From contig JACDQD010000010.1 of assembly GCA_019843655.1 (NCBI GenBank), positions 4,137,637 through 4,201,636 on the forward strand: a DNA stretch of 64,000 nucleotides, written 5' to 3'. A program made the position numbers and the translations under genes. Below the pieces are notes generated by a model. That model was not told where the DNA came from and made no database searches. It saw only the letters and a program-made list of their open reading frames with translations. Origin of the DNA: Lethocerus indicus. Lineage: Eukaryota; Arthropoda; Insecta; Hemiptera; Belostomatidae. Shown here in pieces: positions 38,870 through 52,195 of this stretch. Each line of letters starts with the position of its first letter. Within the stretch, counting starts at the first letter, position 1.

Positions 38870-39140
38870 GTATAAGGTAGGCCCCGCGGGGACTCGGGGT
38901 TGACGCTTTAACGATCCGCTAAAGGGTCGTGATGGCCGGTCGTTATAACGGTGCCGGTGACAAGAAGCGGGCCGGGGTCCCGGGCCCCTGTGCGTGGCCC
39001 GTCCGAGCGAGCGGGGGCGGGCGGCCCATCTCGGCGCGATGTTCCCATGGGGCCCGCCGCCCCTGATCATCACGACCCTCACGACTTATGAGAGGAGAAA
39101 CAGGCCTCATCCTCCGCCTAATTAGACATTGCACCGCCGA
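38870..39140. other. very GC-rich CpG island
   Basis: Among the highest GC in the window (GGCCGGGGTCCCGGGCCCC near 38970). Candidate promoter or regulatory element. Minus-strand Arg/Pro-rich frames are low-stop artefacts. Family 1 copy 3 lies 150 bp downstream. Confidence 0.45.
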
Positions 39141-39290
39141 ACCACTCCCACTCTTCACAACACTCACACGCACACACGCGGCGTACAGCCACACACCTAA
39201 ATATTTTGGACAAAAAACCGCTATACGTCCCACCACCCATTCGTATACAAGTTAATTTAACCCCGATAAATATAAAGAGTTTTAAAAAAG

Positions 39291-39370
39291 TATTCGGCTG
39301 CTCACCAACCGGTCTAGCCAAAGACCAAACCAGCATACCCCTCGCGAACCACAAAAACAGGCATTCCCAT
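39291..39370 (+). mobile_element. family 1 repeat, copy 3 (truncated)
   Basis: Seen: TATTCGGCTGCTCACCAA is followed by CCGGTCTAGCCAAAGACCAA, then a deletion of the GAGAGGAGACAG block, then ACCCCTCGCGAACCAC and AAAAACAGGCATT, which match the tails of copies 1 and 2. Orientation is the same as the other copies. It is a short decayed remnant with no flanking duplication that I could see. Confidence 0.6.
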
Positions 39371-39419
39371 AGAAAATCTTCATTACCAGAACGAAATTAC
39401 AGTGGAACGAATCAATGAC

Positions 39420-40980
39420 ATAATAACACACTGGTTAAATAACGCACCAAGATTGAATAAGACTGATTGATCCTCCGGTATTGATGTCCACGGAGCTTAA
39501 ATGCTCCCCGTAGTATTAGCCCGGTCATAACATGCACATCCAGGATTGCTTCGAATCTGACAGTAACAGTGGTGGCGCCTCACTAACTGACTCACTTATC
39601 CAACTAAGTGCACAGTATAGAAAACACATTTGACGATAATAATAAAAATGTAGATTAAACTGAAGGCTGGATTTAAATTGAAACATTAAACGGGGTTCAG
39701 CCAAGTTTCCTGCAATCGTCCATTGAATTAATATACAAGGACTGTCATGGAAAAGAATTGGCAATTCGCGCTAATTCGCGTTATCCAATTCATCGGTCAG
39801 AGCTTTTCGGTGGCGTCCGACACATTTGTGCTCTTCCTGGCCAAGCTATAACTAACCGAAACAGAAAATAATTGTAAGTGGTCTAATCGGAAAGTTCGTT
39901 TGTGTAAAATTCTCTTTCTCCTGTGAAAAGTTACATACATTTGGCTCTGAGTGTTGCCTTAAAGCAGGATTAGTTAGAGCTTGGAATGGAATCCAAGAAA
40001 AGATTCCAAAGTTAATAAAACACTGTTATTTTACTCCAGAAAACCAAATTGTAAAAACATTCCGATCGCCCCTCCCTTTCCGAATCTTTTGCACCGCGGC
40101 CGATTTAAATGCCCGCTCTCAAACAATATTTATTTAACGCCGAGTTACATCCGAAAAAGGACCTGAATTGACGATTTCGGTTGACACTGTTTTTCCTTCG
40201 CAAAGAAAATTAGTAACAACACATGAACAAGTATGAAAGGAAGAAGTCATATTAAATAGAACAGGACAATCTGTGATAAATATGTAAAAAAAACTCATAA
40301 TTGTCATACCATGACAAAATGTTGGAAACGTAAAATGGAAAGAAAAGAATTAGGATGAACAAAAATGGACTAAACAACAACCAGAATAACAAGAGAAAAA
40401 TAATAAATTGTACAAAGAAACAAACGTATACAAAAAATATAATCACTGCCTCGGGTATATCGGCGATCATCAAAATCGCCTGGTAAATAAATGAAGAGTA
40501 CAAAAATAATCGAGGTATGATACAACCTCGTGACATTACATCCTGAGCTCCTTAGCTCAGCTTAATGTAAATATTTATTTTATAATTTTTTGTTTTCGTA
40601 TGAAAGTTTTGCTCCTAGTACTGCCTCGCGACTGCTTCCTTCTGAACTAAATTATTGCTCTTCATCTTGGGATCGTTCTACGTATTTTTGTTAGGTACAC
40701 TTTTCCGAACAAAGTACCTTATACCCCCGTTCAGGTATTTTCGGATTCCGAACACATGGAGGGATAGACGTCTATTTTTTTAACCGCACGCATTCGGTTA
40801 ATCGGTAATCCAACTATCGTTTAATAAAACACACCGGAAAACGTCTCCCCGACGGGTAGGGAAGATTTCATTCTAAAGGTAAAACCGTTCGGGGTAATTT
40901 GACCCATTCCGAACAGGGGCCCTATCTTAAATTACAGCGATTAGTGACCCGGGCACGGAAGATCCAGAAAACTTCTGAAG
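39420..40980. other. AT-rich unique sequence
   Basis: No repeat or gene recognised. The 94-codon minus frame at 40252-40536 is Phe/Ile/Leu-rich because it is the complement of an A-rich tract. Confidence 0.35.
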
Positions 40981-40989
40981 CTTTAATTA

Positions 40990-41290
40990 CCCCCCACCCC
41001 TGCAATCACGGCCCTGTTATAATTTTCGGCCGGCAATTATGTAATTTTTCACATTCGGTGTACCTGTGTGGGCCTCCAAAAACATCAGCCACCGCCACAA
41101 AACGAAGTCGGTGTAGTATTCATGAATTCGGACGGCGTAATTAAGTAATTCCCGGTTGTCCTCCCTTAACCGCGCGATAAGGCGTTGGAAGAGAAAAATT
41201 TCCATTAATCATTTCCTAGAGCCGGGCGTTTCCGGTCCGCTCAGGGAGTAGGATCCCGGGTCAATTTTCCATTTTAATAAGAAAGAATAA
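40990..41290. other. CpG-rich island with AATTA cores
   Basis: Contains TCATGAATTCGGACGGCG and AATTAAGTAATTCCCGG. A 62-codon minus frame (41017-41205) looks protein-like (many charged and aromatic residues) but has no flanking splice signals that I could support. Confidence 0.35.
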
Positions 41291-42335
41291 GTGATAGGTT
41301 TAATTATAGGTCGGGAGAGAAATCCCACAAACATTTACCTGTATACACATAAACACCCATACAGGCAATAGATAGACATAAATACCAGGTACAATGGGAA
41401 TGGAGCTAAAACACTTATTCAATACGTGTCAGAAGAAGTGCTAATCCTTCGGCCTTGTTTAATTAATGGAAGATATATTCTCCAAAAATATTTATCACTT
41501 ATATAAGATTCAAGAATAAACAAATTGCTGCAACATACCCAAGAATATTGGGTGTTAGTAATCCCGGTATATCAAAACTATTATTGCGTGTGTTTTAGGG
41601 AAATGTATTTGAGAAAATACAAAAACTTACATTTTCGGAATTCTGTCCAATTTAACAGGAAAAGTTGGGAAAAAAAACTTGAAAGGACCACTTAGCGAGA
41701 CTCTTAATTGAACCGGTTTAAGAGTAGAAAGGCTGTTTATGTTAAGTCAGTAAAAACCAAAAGACGGCATTCCTAGGCCAGAACTGAAACCTATCTGTGA
41801 TAATTTTTCCTTTATTATTTGTTAAGTTAATAGGCTTATTTAATTCGTTTCTATATACTTCTTGAAAAAACTTGATATATATAATATATATACATAAATA
41901 TTCTATATATTATATCCGTAGTTTAACTATATATCACTGGTTTAACATTATGCAGTGACGATAATCGCTGCGAGTGGTTTCCTTTGTGAAATAAATGTAC
42001 TCCGTGCATGGACGCGGCGAACGAAAACTGTTTATCGCGCATAAACACACGACATCGAATGAGAATAAGCTTTGACCCGGAGGGTCACAAAATTCGAAGT
42101 CACAGACCGGTAATCGTAGTTTATATATTACAGTATAATCAGCCTCGAGCGTACGCGCACGTCGGTAGTTTGTTCTTTCAGAAGGTCAGTAACAACTTTG
42201 AAAGAAGGCGTTATACAATTTATTATTGTCCGTTTCTGTGCACGAATTTCAGTAATTTATGGCAAACGGAACGGTTTGTAATAGACCCAACAGTCGTGAT
42301 ATATTCTGTCGCCACTCGCCTATTTGGTTAAATTC

Positions 42336-42440
42336 TAGACCAGAGGCGGGCAAACTATTTTCATTTTCGACCCCCCACTATTTTATGGAACCTTTTGTCG
42401 CAACCCAGCTTGGAATACATGTTTTAGAGTATATCGGAAT
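42336..42440 (+). mobile_element. decayed hAT-like terminal fragment
   Basis: Seen: CTAGACCAGAGGCGGGCAAA, then TTTTCATTTTCGACCCCCCA and TATTTTATGGAACC. Known: CAGNGGYGGGCAAAC followed by a T-rich stretch is a frequent hAT end, and the 8 bp before it (TTCTAGAC) could be a target duplication. I found no matching right end, so it is a one-ended remnant. Confidence 0.4.
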
Positions 42441-43849
42441 ATTCGAGAACGTACAAAATATAATAAATGAGAATAAATGATAAATGAAACAGAATATAAT
42501 AAATGAGAAAATAAATTCCCGGAGTGATTTTATTCACCCCACTTAATACTACTGCATGACCCCAACTCCAACCCCACCCCGATAATCCGAAAAAGACATA
42601 AGCGGCTTAACAAAAGCCATCCCAATCCAAAAAACATACTCATTTGAATCAAATATGTATTATTTTATTGCTTTCAATACTTTGGAGTCGGGAAGATCCT
42701 GCTCATATTATGATGATTTACGGAAATGGATAATTATTTTATCAACACGCGTGCACTAATTATTTCCTATTGCATTATTCTGTTACTAATAGTGAATCCC
42801 CTTTCTTCAACACTGCGTATGTATTTTGGTTTCCTGAGAATTAATACGAGGATAATTAGCTCAAACCGTTTCCAAAATGACTTTGTATTCGTTTCATTCG
42901 GAATTGATTTTTTGAATTGAAAATTCGAGAATTAACTTGAAATATTTCTCATTCCCGCAGTGTACATATAGCTGAAGCTCATTTCAGCCGCTAGCATGTC
43001 CGGACCTAAACATGTAACAGCCTTCCTGACCTTTTGGGTCGAAAAGGTCCCGCAGCGCTCTTTAAACTATTTTATACGGTGCCGAGTTTTATACAACGTT
43101 GAAAACGAGGTTGTTTGAACCTTGTTCAAAATTTATAACTCGAACTCAGCGCGTTTTCTGTATATTGTATATTTGTCTTGGGCTGACGTTTTCAGGTCAA
43201 AATACAACCTGCACTCCCGGTACAGGTGGGTCTGAGCGACAAAACAAAACTAATTATTATATTCCAAGAGTGCCGCAAATTATTAATATCATATACATGA
43301 CCAAATTTGAAGAATCAAAGTTTCCGGAATACATTTTTTTGCAGACAATATTCCAATCGACACTAGCAGCAATATGAGAATCTTCAAGGAGGTTGGAAGG
43401 TAAATAAAAATTTAATTATATAGTAAAAAAACTGAAAGTCCAGTTTTGAGCAAGCAAACGTAATTAAATTTAGCCAGTGTAATTATACACACGTGATAAT
43501 TATATCAAATAACAGATAATATAAATAATTAATAAAAGAGTTATACTTTTAAACATTCACTGTCCGGTTAGTATTAACATTATTTTTAAACCAATAAGCA
43601 ATTGAATATTAATTTACATATTTACTATTAATATCAATAAAAATCATAAATTGCACGGTATGAAATATGTATACATTAAAAAATTATGTATAATGATTTA
43701 TAGTCCACACGAGTACCGAGCACTTAATAGGATACAAAATAGTCTATAAATAACTTCTTTTTATTACTGAATAAAACCCTTTCCACTAGTTTACTTGGTT
43801 AAGCGGGTAGGATTCTTCTTTAATTTAATTCTTCATGATGGAAAAAAAT

Positions 43850-44300
43850 CTTCAGGCCGAATAGAAGTTTTAGGCGGCCGGATAAATGCCCAGCCGAGCC
43901 GGGGGCTCTCCGGCTCTTACTCCAAAGGTTAATTGTCGGGGCTGCTCCAGTAATTATTGTTCTATCACTCTGCTGGCGGCCCGTCCGAAAATTGGTTTAA
44001 AAACTGTAATTAATAATAAAGCAGAGCCCTTTCCCGAGGAGCTGCGGCGGCAGGGGGCCCCGTGATGTACGGCCGGGGAAGGGAACGTCCGCCGCGATAC
44101 ATGCCCATTACACGGCCGAGTACCGGCGGTGGAAAAAACCTACCGGATCGATGACTGAAACTAATGACACGATGATACGGGAGGAATCTGAAATTATTGC
44201 GGCCGGAGAAATCCTCCGTAAATTGGTAGGAACACTCCGCCGTCGGCCGGATGTGTATATCACGGGGATGTACAGGATTTAATAGGTATTGTCCAATTAC
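43850..44300. other. CpG-rich island
   Basis: Dense CGGCCGG/GCCGGCGG words with AATTA cores; no gene. Confidence 0.4.
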
Positions 44301-44719
44301 CAAGGCCTATTCTGGGTGTTGGGAAATAGTTGATAATTCCACGAAAAAAAATTAAGACAAACCTCGAACAAATCGAATTCACCCTCAAATGAATATTCCC
44401 TACAGCTGGATAATAAATGGCCCGACAGGAAATTTTTTTAAATTATAGTCCTAAATTTTCTCCATTAAAGACACAATTTTTTAGTGTTACTAATTCAGAG
44501 AAAAGTCATAAAAATCTAATTTATTAGGATATAGATGTTAATAGTTTATGCATATAAAGTTCAAATATTTCTAAGCTTCAAGAGTGACTCATTGGTATGA
44601 TCATGTATGATTATGTATTCCATAAGTTTAATTAGTGCTTCAAATTTATAAGATATTTACACCTACGGATTTCCACAGATTCTGTGGAAGGAAAACATTT
44701 TTCTATATATAAATCTTTC

Positions 44720-44950
44720 TTGATGGGGTGAAAAGCGGTAATTCTTAGAGGCCTAAGGATGGTATTACCTCTAGCAGTGCTCCTTGCACAACCTACTCAC
44801 ATCAGGCGGAGGAGTTTTGTGTCGTTTGTCGTAACGGGTTTCTCTATCCCTCGGGGCTATGGATGTCAACAGTCCGGTTTGGTAGAGGATCTGTCCCCTT
44901 TATAGCAGGTCTAAGCAGTCCCAGACTGGCTTTCTAGTAGAATCCATTAT
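44720..44950. other. unassigned island, possible retroelement relic
   Basis: Sharp composition change without CpG density. The minus strand reads MDSTRKPVWDCLDLL, stop, then about 41 open codons including TGLLTSIAPRDRETRYDKRH. Could be a decayed LINE or other element. No catalytic motif visible. Confidence 0.25.
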
Positions 44951-45459
44951 TATTTTTTTAGCGCTTTCAAATTGTAAAACAAGAAATTTTCAACAAACAC
45001 ATTTTGCTGGACGCCCTCAACTGTTATATTTATCCCTTCGTATATTACTGGAATGCAAACAACACGTGTGAGTAACCGAATAATAAATAACACTCATATT
45101 TAAAATATATTTGGGAATACTGGTAATAATACATCTCAATTACTATAAAAGAAGAAATTAACAGTACTATAGCGTAAAATCATGCAACTGACTGAATCAG
45201 GGTTAGCATATGGCCCGAGCAGTGAATGTTATTCGAAACCGTCACGGACCCGACAACAGATATAAATTAAAACCATATTCTTTCCTCGCAATTAATCGAA
45301 TTCATTTAACAGAAATAAAATGTGTTAGTACTATGACTAAATTTTTATTTCGGGCACACGAGACACAACCAATGACCAGTCAGTGGTGTCAATGACCCAG
45401 TCCGGATTTACAGCTTTCAAGAAAAAGACTCCCCATTAAGTTCTATAGAATAGAAACTG

Positions 45460-47260
45460 GAATTGGAGAAGTGCGCGTGGGTGTCCTATTATTGTTTTCG
45501 GTTTTGTGAGCAAGCTTTCTTCCGTCCATGTTTGTTTGTGTGTGTCACTCTGCCCACGCTGTCTCTCGTTTCCATCCACACGCAAGGGACACAGAACACA
45601 AAGACACGAGCCACGGCGAGAAACCGAATCCGATTTTGTATGGCCTCACGTAACGACCGGACGGCCGGCCTCCTGTCCAAATTTGTATCGCCCCTCACCA
45701 CCCCCCCTCCCGAAAAAAAAATATCTTTTATTTTCTCGGGCTATTCAACAGACAAAGAAAGCCTCCTAAATCCTTTCGAGCCAATTAGGACCTCGGCCTC
45801 AACTATTTCCTCAGGCGCGTTCACAATCGTTTGCGAATTGGGCACATAATATATCCTTTTAAGCGTCGTCGGTATAAGCACGAATATGAACTAAGCCTCA
45901 GTGCCTCTCACCTTGTTATATTTCGAAAATATTTGAAAATAAAATAAAATACAGGTTCGGATCATTAAAGAACAACCTTATTTGCCAACTCAGCTAGTTT
46001 ATAATTAGAACTGAGTGTGCCTTCATTAAACTATACTTAATAGCCGTTACTCTTGTGTAATACGGTCGGACCCTGATAATGGAACCATCGAAAGCTGACA
46101 ACACCGAAGTGATTAGTTTTAATTAATAATTCAAAATAATTAAATTCGAACATAATTTACTATCTTAATAGTTTGATTAAGTAATTAAACGCTATGTTGT
46201 ACAAAGTAACCGTTATTAAAAATATCACTGTATACATATAAGATACAAAAGGAGCCGAACCTTTTCATAAACGTCCAAAGACTAATAGATGACAGCGGCC
46301 TTCTCTCTTCCTCGAATAATTTTTAAGGCTTTATTAAAATATTATAATAAAAGGAAAATCAAGCTTATTTGAATTTCGATCGGAATTATTCCCGGCATAA
46401 AGAAATCTAAACTCCCAGACGAGTTGTCTGGTGCCGTCTTCGGTTCTCTCAGCATGAATTATTTAATCAACCGAAAGACATCTGTCTCCTCGTATATTTC
46501 GACTCGGGTTCGCCCACACGCCCAATTCAATCCTGTTCGGTTTTTTAATTGAAAAGTCTAAGGCAGCGATAAATCCAACCTTAATAGAAACGGCTCGATA
46601 TATAATATGATAAGATATATATACATATATTTATTTACCTTATGATGTATTGTTTAGTACAAAATTTAGCGTTGCATAAAAACGTTACAGTGAAACGCCA
46701 CGTCATTAAATATACGGGCAAAACCAAGAGTTTCAGTCTATTTCAGTCACGAAACAAAAACAATTTCAGTTGCAAGAAATCTTCTTATCTGACTGCGACA
46801 CAAGCACAGATGCGTTACATGTTTCTGAACATGTCCTGTATTATTCAATTTGAACTGCGGCAATCGGTTGGTAACTGCTCGGCGTAACGGGGACGAGACA
46901 GAACCAGCCGAATGTAAACGAGGGTGGGAGTCCCAGGGTTAGCAAGTGGGGCACAGAGAGGAGGAGGAGGAGGGAGGAGGTGGAGGGGAGGAGGAGGAGG
47001 AGGAGGAGATGGAGGAGGCGGCAGCAGCCGGCTCAACAAGTGCCGCTTCTCTGATTAAACGCTTCTCAAGTCCTCCGCCCATGCAAAATTGTAACTCCAA
47101 CACGCGTTTCAATCTCCAGCTACCAGCGTTGTTTGTCTGTCTGTTTGCCTTTTCGCTAACCCCGGGCCGTCAATCGACAGGGTTATTTAATTCCGTGGTC
47201 CCGACACTTTCCTGCCGCAATCGAATAAGCTCCCGAGTCGTTCGGAGCTCGGGCAAAGAG
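45460..47260. other. GC-rich islands
   Basis: 45460-45850 and 46850-47260 with AT-rich DNA between. The 128-codon plus frame at 45463-45849 has no recognisable domain. The second contains the GGA tract. Confidence 0.35.
46951..47018 (+). repeat. (GGA)n polypurine tract
   Basis: Near-pure purine run of GAG/GGA triplets, about 65 bp. It is read as poly-Glu on one strand and Pro/Leu-rich on the other, so open frames through it are not evidence of a gene. Confidence 0.9.
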
Positions 47261-47299
47261 CCTAATTTGTTTACACTTTCTTTTTCTAGGACAGCTTCA

Positions 47300-49050
47300 T
47301 AAATAGCCAACACAGGTAGGCGTCTCAGTCAGATACTGCAAATGGCGACGGTGAGACTCCAAAACCATGTATTAACAGTCGACAATAATGGAATATACGA
47401 AATAATAGACATTATAGGTATATACTCAATCATAATTACGTTTGGGTCGAAATGAAATTTCAAACTGGTAAATTGTTTCAATAACAGTCCTGTTATAAGA
47501 GCCATCAATAGTGCTCACGTCAACATCAGTATTTTGTTATATTTTTAATTTCGAAGATAATTTACCGTGATTCTCCATGGCGACCAATCATGGATAATGG
47601 TATGATATTCCACCATGGAATACATTCGTGTGTTATTTAACGTTCTTCTCTTTTTATGTCCGTCTTCTTATCGTCCTGCTCTCAAACGTTCTTTTGTGTC
47701 CGGCGTGCTCGTCCGTTAGATCCGAACGGAGATTAGGATTTAAAAGTCAATGAAATATTCATTAATAAAAGATGAGTCAAAACGTCCGTAGAGGGACAAA
47801 CCGGGACCGGTCCTGAAAGTCTTACAAGCCGCAACGATCACGGACGCGCTTAATCTTCTGGACATATGGTCGTGTGACGTACTACATGTATGAGTGCAAA
47901 TGCGTGTACCTGGGACGCGTGATGACCGGAGAGAGAGAGTTATTCCTCAAATGGGTTGAGTAAGAATATCAAACATCTGTGCTATCCTGGATTTCTTCTT
48001 AACCATTTATGTGTAAAATCCAGCGTCTTTAGTACATTACTAGAATAAAGTTGCACATAACTGAATACTGTGAAGCCAACCACTTGAGGAAATCTACTAA
48101 GTTCAGACGTCAAGAAATATAATATTATCATTCGTGCTTTAGTTTTATCGAAATACTCATAAACTCGTTTCTCTTATTACTACAAATTTATGGCACAGGG
48201 GACCGTTAGGCTAATATGGTTGAGGTGGCCAGATAGTGCCACTAAGTGATTCTCAGTTAGAGAGAGTGCTGACAGGTTGCCTCACTGTATTAATAACAGA
48301 ATGTTATTGACGACGAAACCGGTCCAACTTAAAACCGGCTATGCGAGTTAGGAGAGATGATCGCCCGAGTGACGATTGTTTTTACTGGGAATTAAACAGA
48401 CGTACAGGAAACAACAAGGTCCGACTTCGGAATGTTTCGTCGAATCAAAAGGCAACTCGGCGATAAGTTTGTCCGAAAACATTTTTCGGCAACGAATAAC
48501 ACAAATGATTCATTCGTGAGAAAAGCTCGTATAGCTGCCGTACGAATGAGACTGAGTGATAACACTTAAGATTAAGCCCATATAAGCAACAGGAGGCAAA
48601 AAGATGACAGTATTAATTCATTTCTAGAATCCCAATGAACCTACTTGAGTAATTCTCTTAAGAAATTTAAATTTGCAAATGAAGGACAATTTTTATGGAA
48701 TTATTATTCCAGGTTTTTCGCAACGTTTAAAACTCCATTCTGGTATACCAACCAATGCACGTCTTCAAAGTGAACAAACTCAGTGGAATGAATAATAAAC
48801 AAAAAACAAGAAAAATATAGAAAACAAAAAAATAAAATGTCACAAGAACATTAAAAAGAATTCATTATCACAATACATATCATACCACAATGATTCTGAG
48901 TTGTAGCCCCCAGAAATCTAGAAAAAAGCAATACGATAACGTACTCTATTTAATTCAAATGGATATAGGACGCCTTTCTAAGGTCGAAGGATTTTTCAAT
49001 TTGAAATATCGTTGAAAAAGTTGTTATTGTAGACTTGGAGTGTGACACAC
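47300..49050. other. AT-rich unique sequence
   Basis: TTATTGACGACGAAACCGG at 48304-48322 again resembles the ends of the family 1 core but lacks its stem. Confidence 0.35.
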
Positions 49051-49059
49051 CCTAGCAGT

Positions 49060-49420
49060 GTGACGTCACTGTGGAGAGCCCCCGGGCACCTAATGTCCCT
49101 CTCTCTCTCTCTCTCTCTCCCTCATTCCCTCCCTCTATCTCTCTCTCCTCCTCTCTGGGCTGAGGCCCCAGGCGGTGACACATACACATACCCAGACACA
49201 CACACACACTCAGACACACGTCGCCGTCGCCAGTCCCGCCAAGGACCAGACTAGCCCCGAGTAACCTTTCGCCGCCCGGTTACTTCTCTCCCTCAAGAGA
49301 CACAAAAGTCCAATGTGTATACAAGAGAAGAAAACCGCCCCGGGGGCGCCGCAACCCCCAACCACCAGTGTAACAATCACCAGACGAGGGTGGAGAACGA
49401 CCGGGTCTCCGACCTATTAG
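49060..49420. other. GC-rich island with compound microsatellite
   Basis: TGACGTCA (CRE-like) at about 49061-49068, then CT and CA runs. No gene. Confidence 0.35.
49096..49219 (+). repeat. compound (CT)n then (CA)n microsatellite
   Basis: CT-rich run at 49096-49157, a GC-rich break, then a CA-rich run at about 49177-49219, inside the GC island 49060-49420. Confidence 0.88.
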
Positions 49421-49559
49421 AGGTCTCACAAATTTTACTTGCAAAATTTCAAATTACCCCTCACCAATATATTGTGCTTCGTACAGTATCGGTAGCAATA
49501 TCGCCTGCGTTTTCGCAAAATCATGCGTTTCTCCTTGATGATTTCTTAATGATTTAAAT

Positions 49560-52060
49560 AAAGAATAATTATATAAAGGATAACCTTGAACAAAGTCATT
49601 CTACTGTGGACATTAAAAGTAAAGTAAGATCAACATTCAAATTCTTCGATGGACTAATAGATTTTTCAAATAAGTTCCGAATGTTTAATTCTTAGAACAC
49701 AATACAGTGACGCGTGCACTTTCTGTTGCAGAAACCGTTCCCCTTGGAGACCACTCCAATTATATTTAGTAGCCGACATAGAATTAGCCCGAGGATTCTC
49801 ATAGTTTACTCGCTATTCTCTGAGCTGTAACATTGCTGCTAATTAATTTGCAATGTTTAACTACAAACAATAATAGTTAAACAATAACAATTCCCCCATC
49901 TTTGGCCTCGAGCTGTTTCGTCGTCCCACCATACACAGAGGGTAAAAAGTAGCGTTTGACCCCCATTTCAGGAGAACACGACTACGGGAATTATTACCCG
50001 CCATCCTACGCAGTATCATTCTGTTTCTAAATTCATCAACAAATTAAGATTTGTAAATCCTGGGCGATGAATAAATAAAATGTTAAACTATATTCGGGAA
50101 AAATTGTAGTTATCCGAGTCAGCTGTTCCTTCGTAAAATACATGGCCTACCGAATGCCTAGTATTAATAGCCCAATGAATTGGAATCAAAATAAAACATT
50201 TCAAACGCGCGGTATGAGAAACAGTTCTTATTATATAAATATCACTATAATTACCTAATATAGTGAACATTATCTGCCTAAATTATCAATGACAAATTTT
50301 AAGCGACAACGGGCGTTTAATTTGAATTTTCTGTATAAATATACAGCGACTGCTGAATATTGCTACATTTCAAAAATCAACATTGTCCACCCAGTGTCTG
50401 ATGTGTGTGATCCTCATATTCGTGTGACGGTTTAGTTATAAAGCTTAAAATTAAAAATACAAAGAAAGTGATTACCTGTAGGCGGGGAATCACGGCCTAT
50501 AAAAAGGAGATGTTTCGTGCCGGTGTCAAGATTTACGCTTCTGATAAGACCTGACGGGATATAAATTCAACTCCAGGAAAAAGTATTCAAGGATCGTTTT
50601 CCTTTGAAAATTCAATAGATGTCAAGGATGTTAATTCCCGGAAAGGTCCGTGAGCATGACTGATCATGTCGCGTGTTCTTTTGTCTTATAATTAGGAAGA
50701 CTCCATAGAGTTGTTAAGTCCGGTTATAAAGATGTAACACTGTTTGACAAGGTGAAAAATTGTAAGGACTTCTTTACAATAGTATCTAATTAAGAGTTAC
50801 ACGTATTTAAATGCTGAAAAAAGTTCTTCATCGACTTCATTAACTTGGTTTTCATGGGTTGTGATAATACCAGTTTCTTATCCTCAGTTTTTCTCCATGG
50901 TGGGAGAGCAGAAAGACAGGGATAGGGGCAAGAATGAACCCGCGATGAAGAGGAAATTAATTCATTCAGTCATTAAATTTAAAGAAAGGGTCGCCTATAT
51001 GAGAGCGACACTTTCACTGATGCCGAACAAACAAAGGAATTGATTAAAAAAAATATATTCAGTTTCTATTTTTGTATTTACGATAAGCAATCAGAAAATC
51101 GACAGAAAGTCGTCCTGGAAAAACATTCTATTATCGCATACTTGTAGTCGGAGCTGTTTACATCGGGCGTAATCAAGCTGTCAAGCATAATTTTCTGGTG
51201 GGACCCTCAATTCTCATTTAAATCCGTCCATAACAAATTCTTACTCGGATGGAACTTTCAGTAAATGAATAAACAAGTTATTAATGAGTCTCGCGAACGG
51301 CAAACATCTCTTAAAGAGAATGAGAAATTCTGGAAAAACAAGCCATCGGACTTGAAATTGGTTATAATGTAATGTCCGTGCCCCCAGGGATAGGATAGTA
51401 ATAATGGGCCCAGTGTAATAGGCCTCCCACGGATACATCTCGGAAAAATCTCTTATTAATTAATAAGAGTAAGCCAAAAGTAAGCCAAACAACCGGCCGC
51501 TCGGGTATCGGGTTTTCCTAACCGGGAACAGTCCAAGAACCGAAGCTATTCGCAGAGTCACTTCCCACCGCCCCGGGCACCCTTTAAGAAGGACACGGCC
51601 AACGCAGACGGGCATAACCGAAGCAGCCGGGCAACAGAGAAATAAGGACGATAAATACAACGATTTTACAAGCCCGCTTCGGACTGCTTCGGGCAGTGCG
51701 CAGTAAAACATAAGACGGATAATGTCGGACATGAAGTATAGCTTGACCAAGTACTTGACCGCTTGTACCAAGTACTTCAGCGGTACGTCCAACGTTCGGG
51801 AGCCATGCGATCATGCATTCATTTGACGCATATAATTACAAAAAAAATTTTTTATAAAAACTGCAATAGCTAATTTATGGCTTGTTTGAAATCCGGGCCG
51901 GTTTGGAATATCATCGTATCTTATGACAGGTTCGGTTTCACGACAGTAAAATGTACGGTACGTGGCAGGCGGCCGATAGGAGTATGTTACTAACTCGTCA
52001 AGCGAATGATACTGACGATAAACCAGACCGAGCGAGTGAAGGCAGAATACTCCACGTGTC
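49560..52060. other. AT-rich unique sequence
   Basis: Moderate-GC patch at 51470-51800 with a local repeat of CCAAGTACTT (about 51748 and 51768). No gene. Confidence 0.35.
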
Positions 52061-52069
52061 ATATATCGT

Positions 52070-52195
52070 ATTACCATGACGAGTAGCCGAAATCGGTCTA
52101 GCGAAAGACCAAAACCAGCGAGGGGAGGAGACAGAAGGACGCGCAATCTACGGTATTCCAACCTCAGGCAAACGTCAAAACAAGTTACAATAATC
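52070..52195 (+). mobile_element. family 1 repeat, copy 4 (half unit)
   Basis: Seen: TGACGAGTAGCCGAAATCGG, then TCTAGCGAAAGACCAAAACC, AGCGAGGGGAGGAGACAGAA and TCTACGGTATTCCAACCTCA, running into AAAACAAG near 52185. This is a single right-hand half without the inverted left half. It supports the idea that the basic unit is one half and that copies 1 and 2 are inverted dimers. Diverged from the other copies. Confidence 0.62.

Noticed and set aside
41017..41205. Protein-like 62-codon minus frame
   Set aside because: No acceptor or donor signals supporting an exon; island composition could produce it. Would be rescued by conservation of the frame.
45463..45849. 128-codon plus-strand open frame
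   Set aside because: Lies in a GC-rich patch with overlapping frames on both strands; composition explains it.
46951..47039. Poly-Glu / Pro-Leu frames
   Set aside because: Direct translation of a (GGA)n tract.
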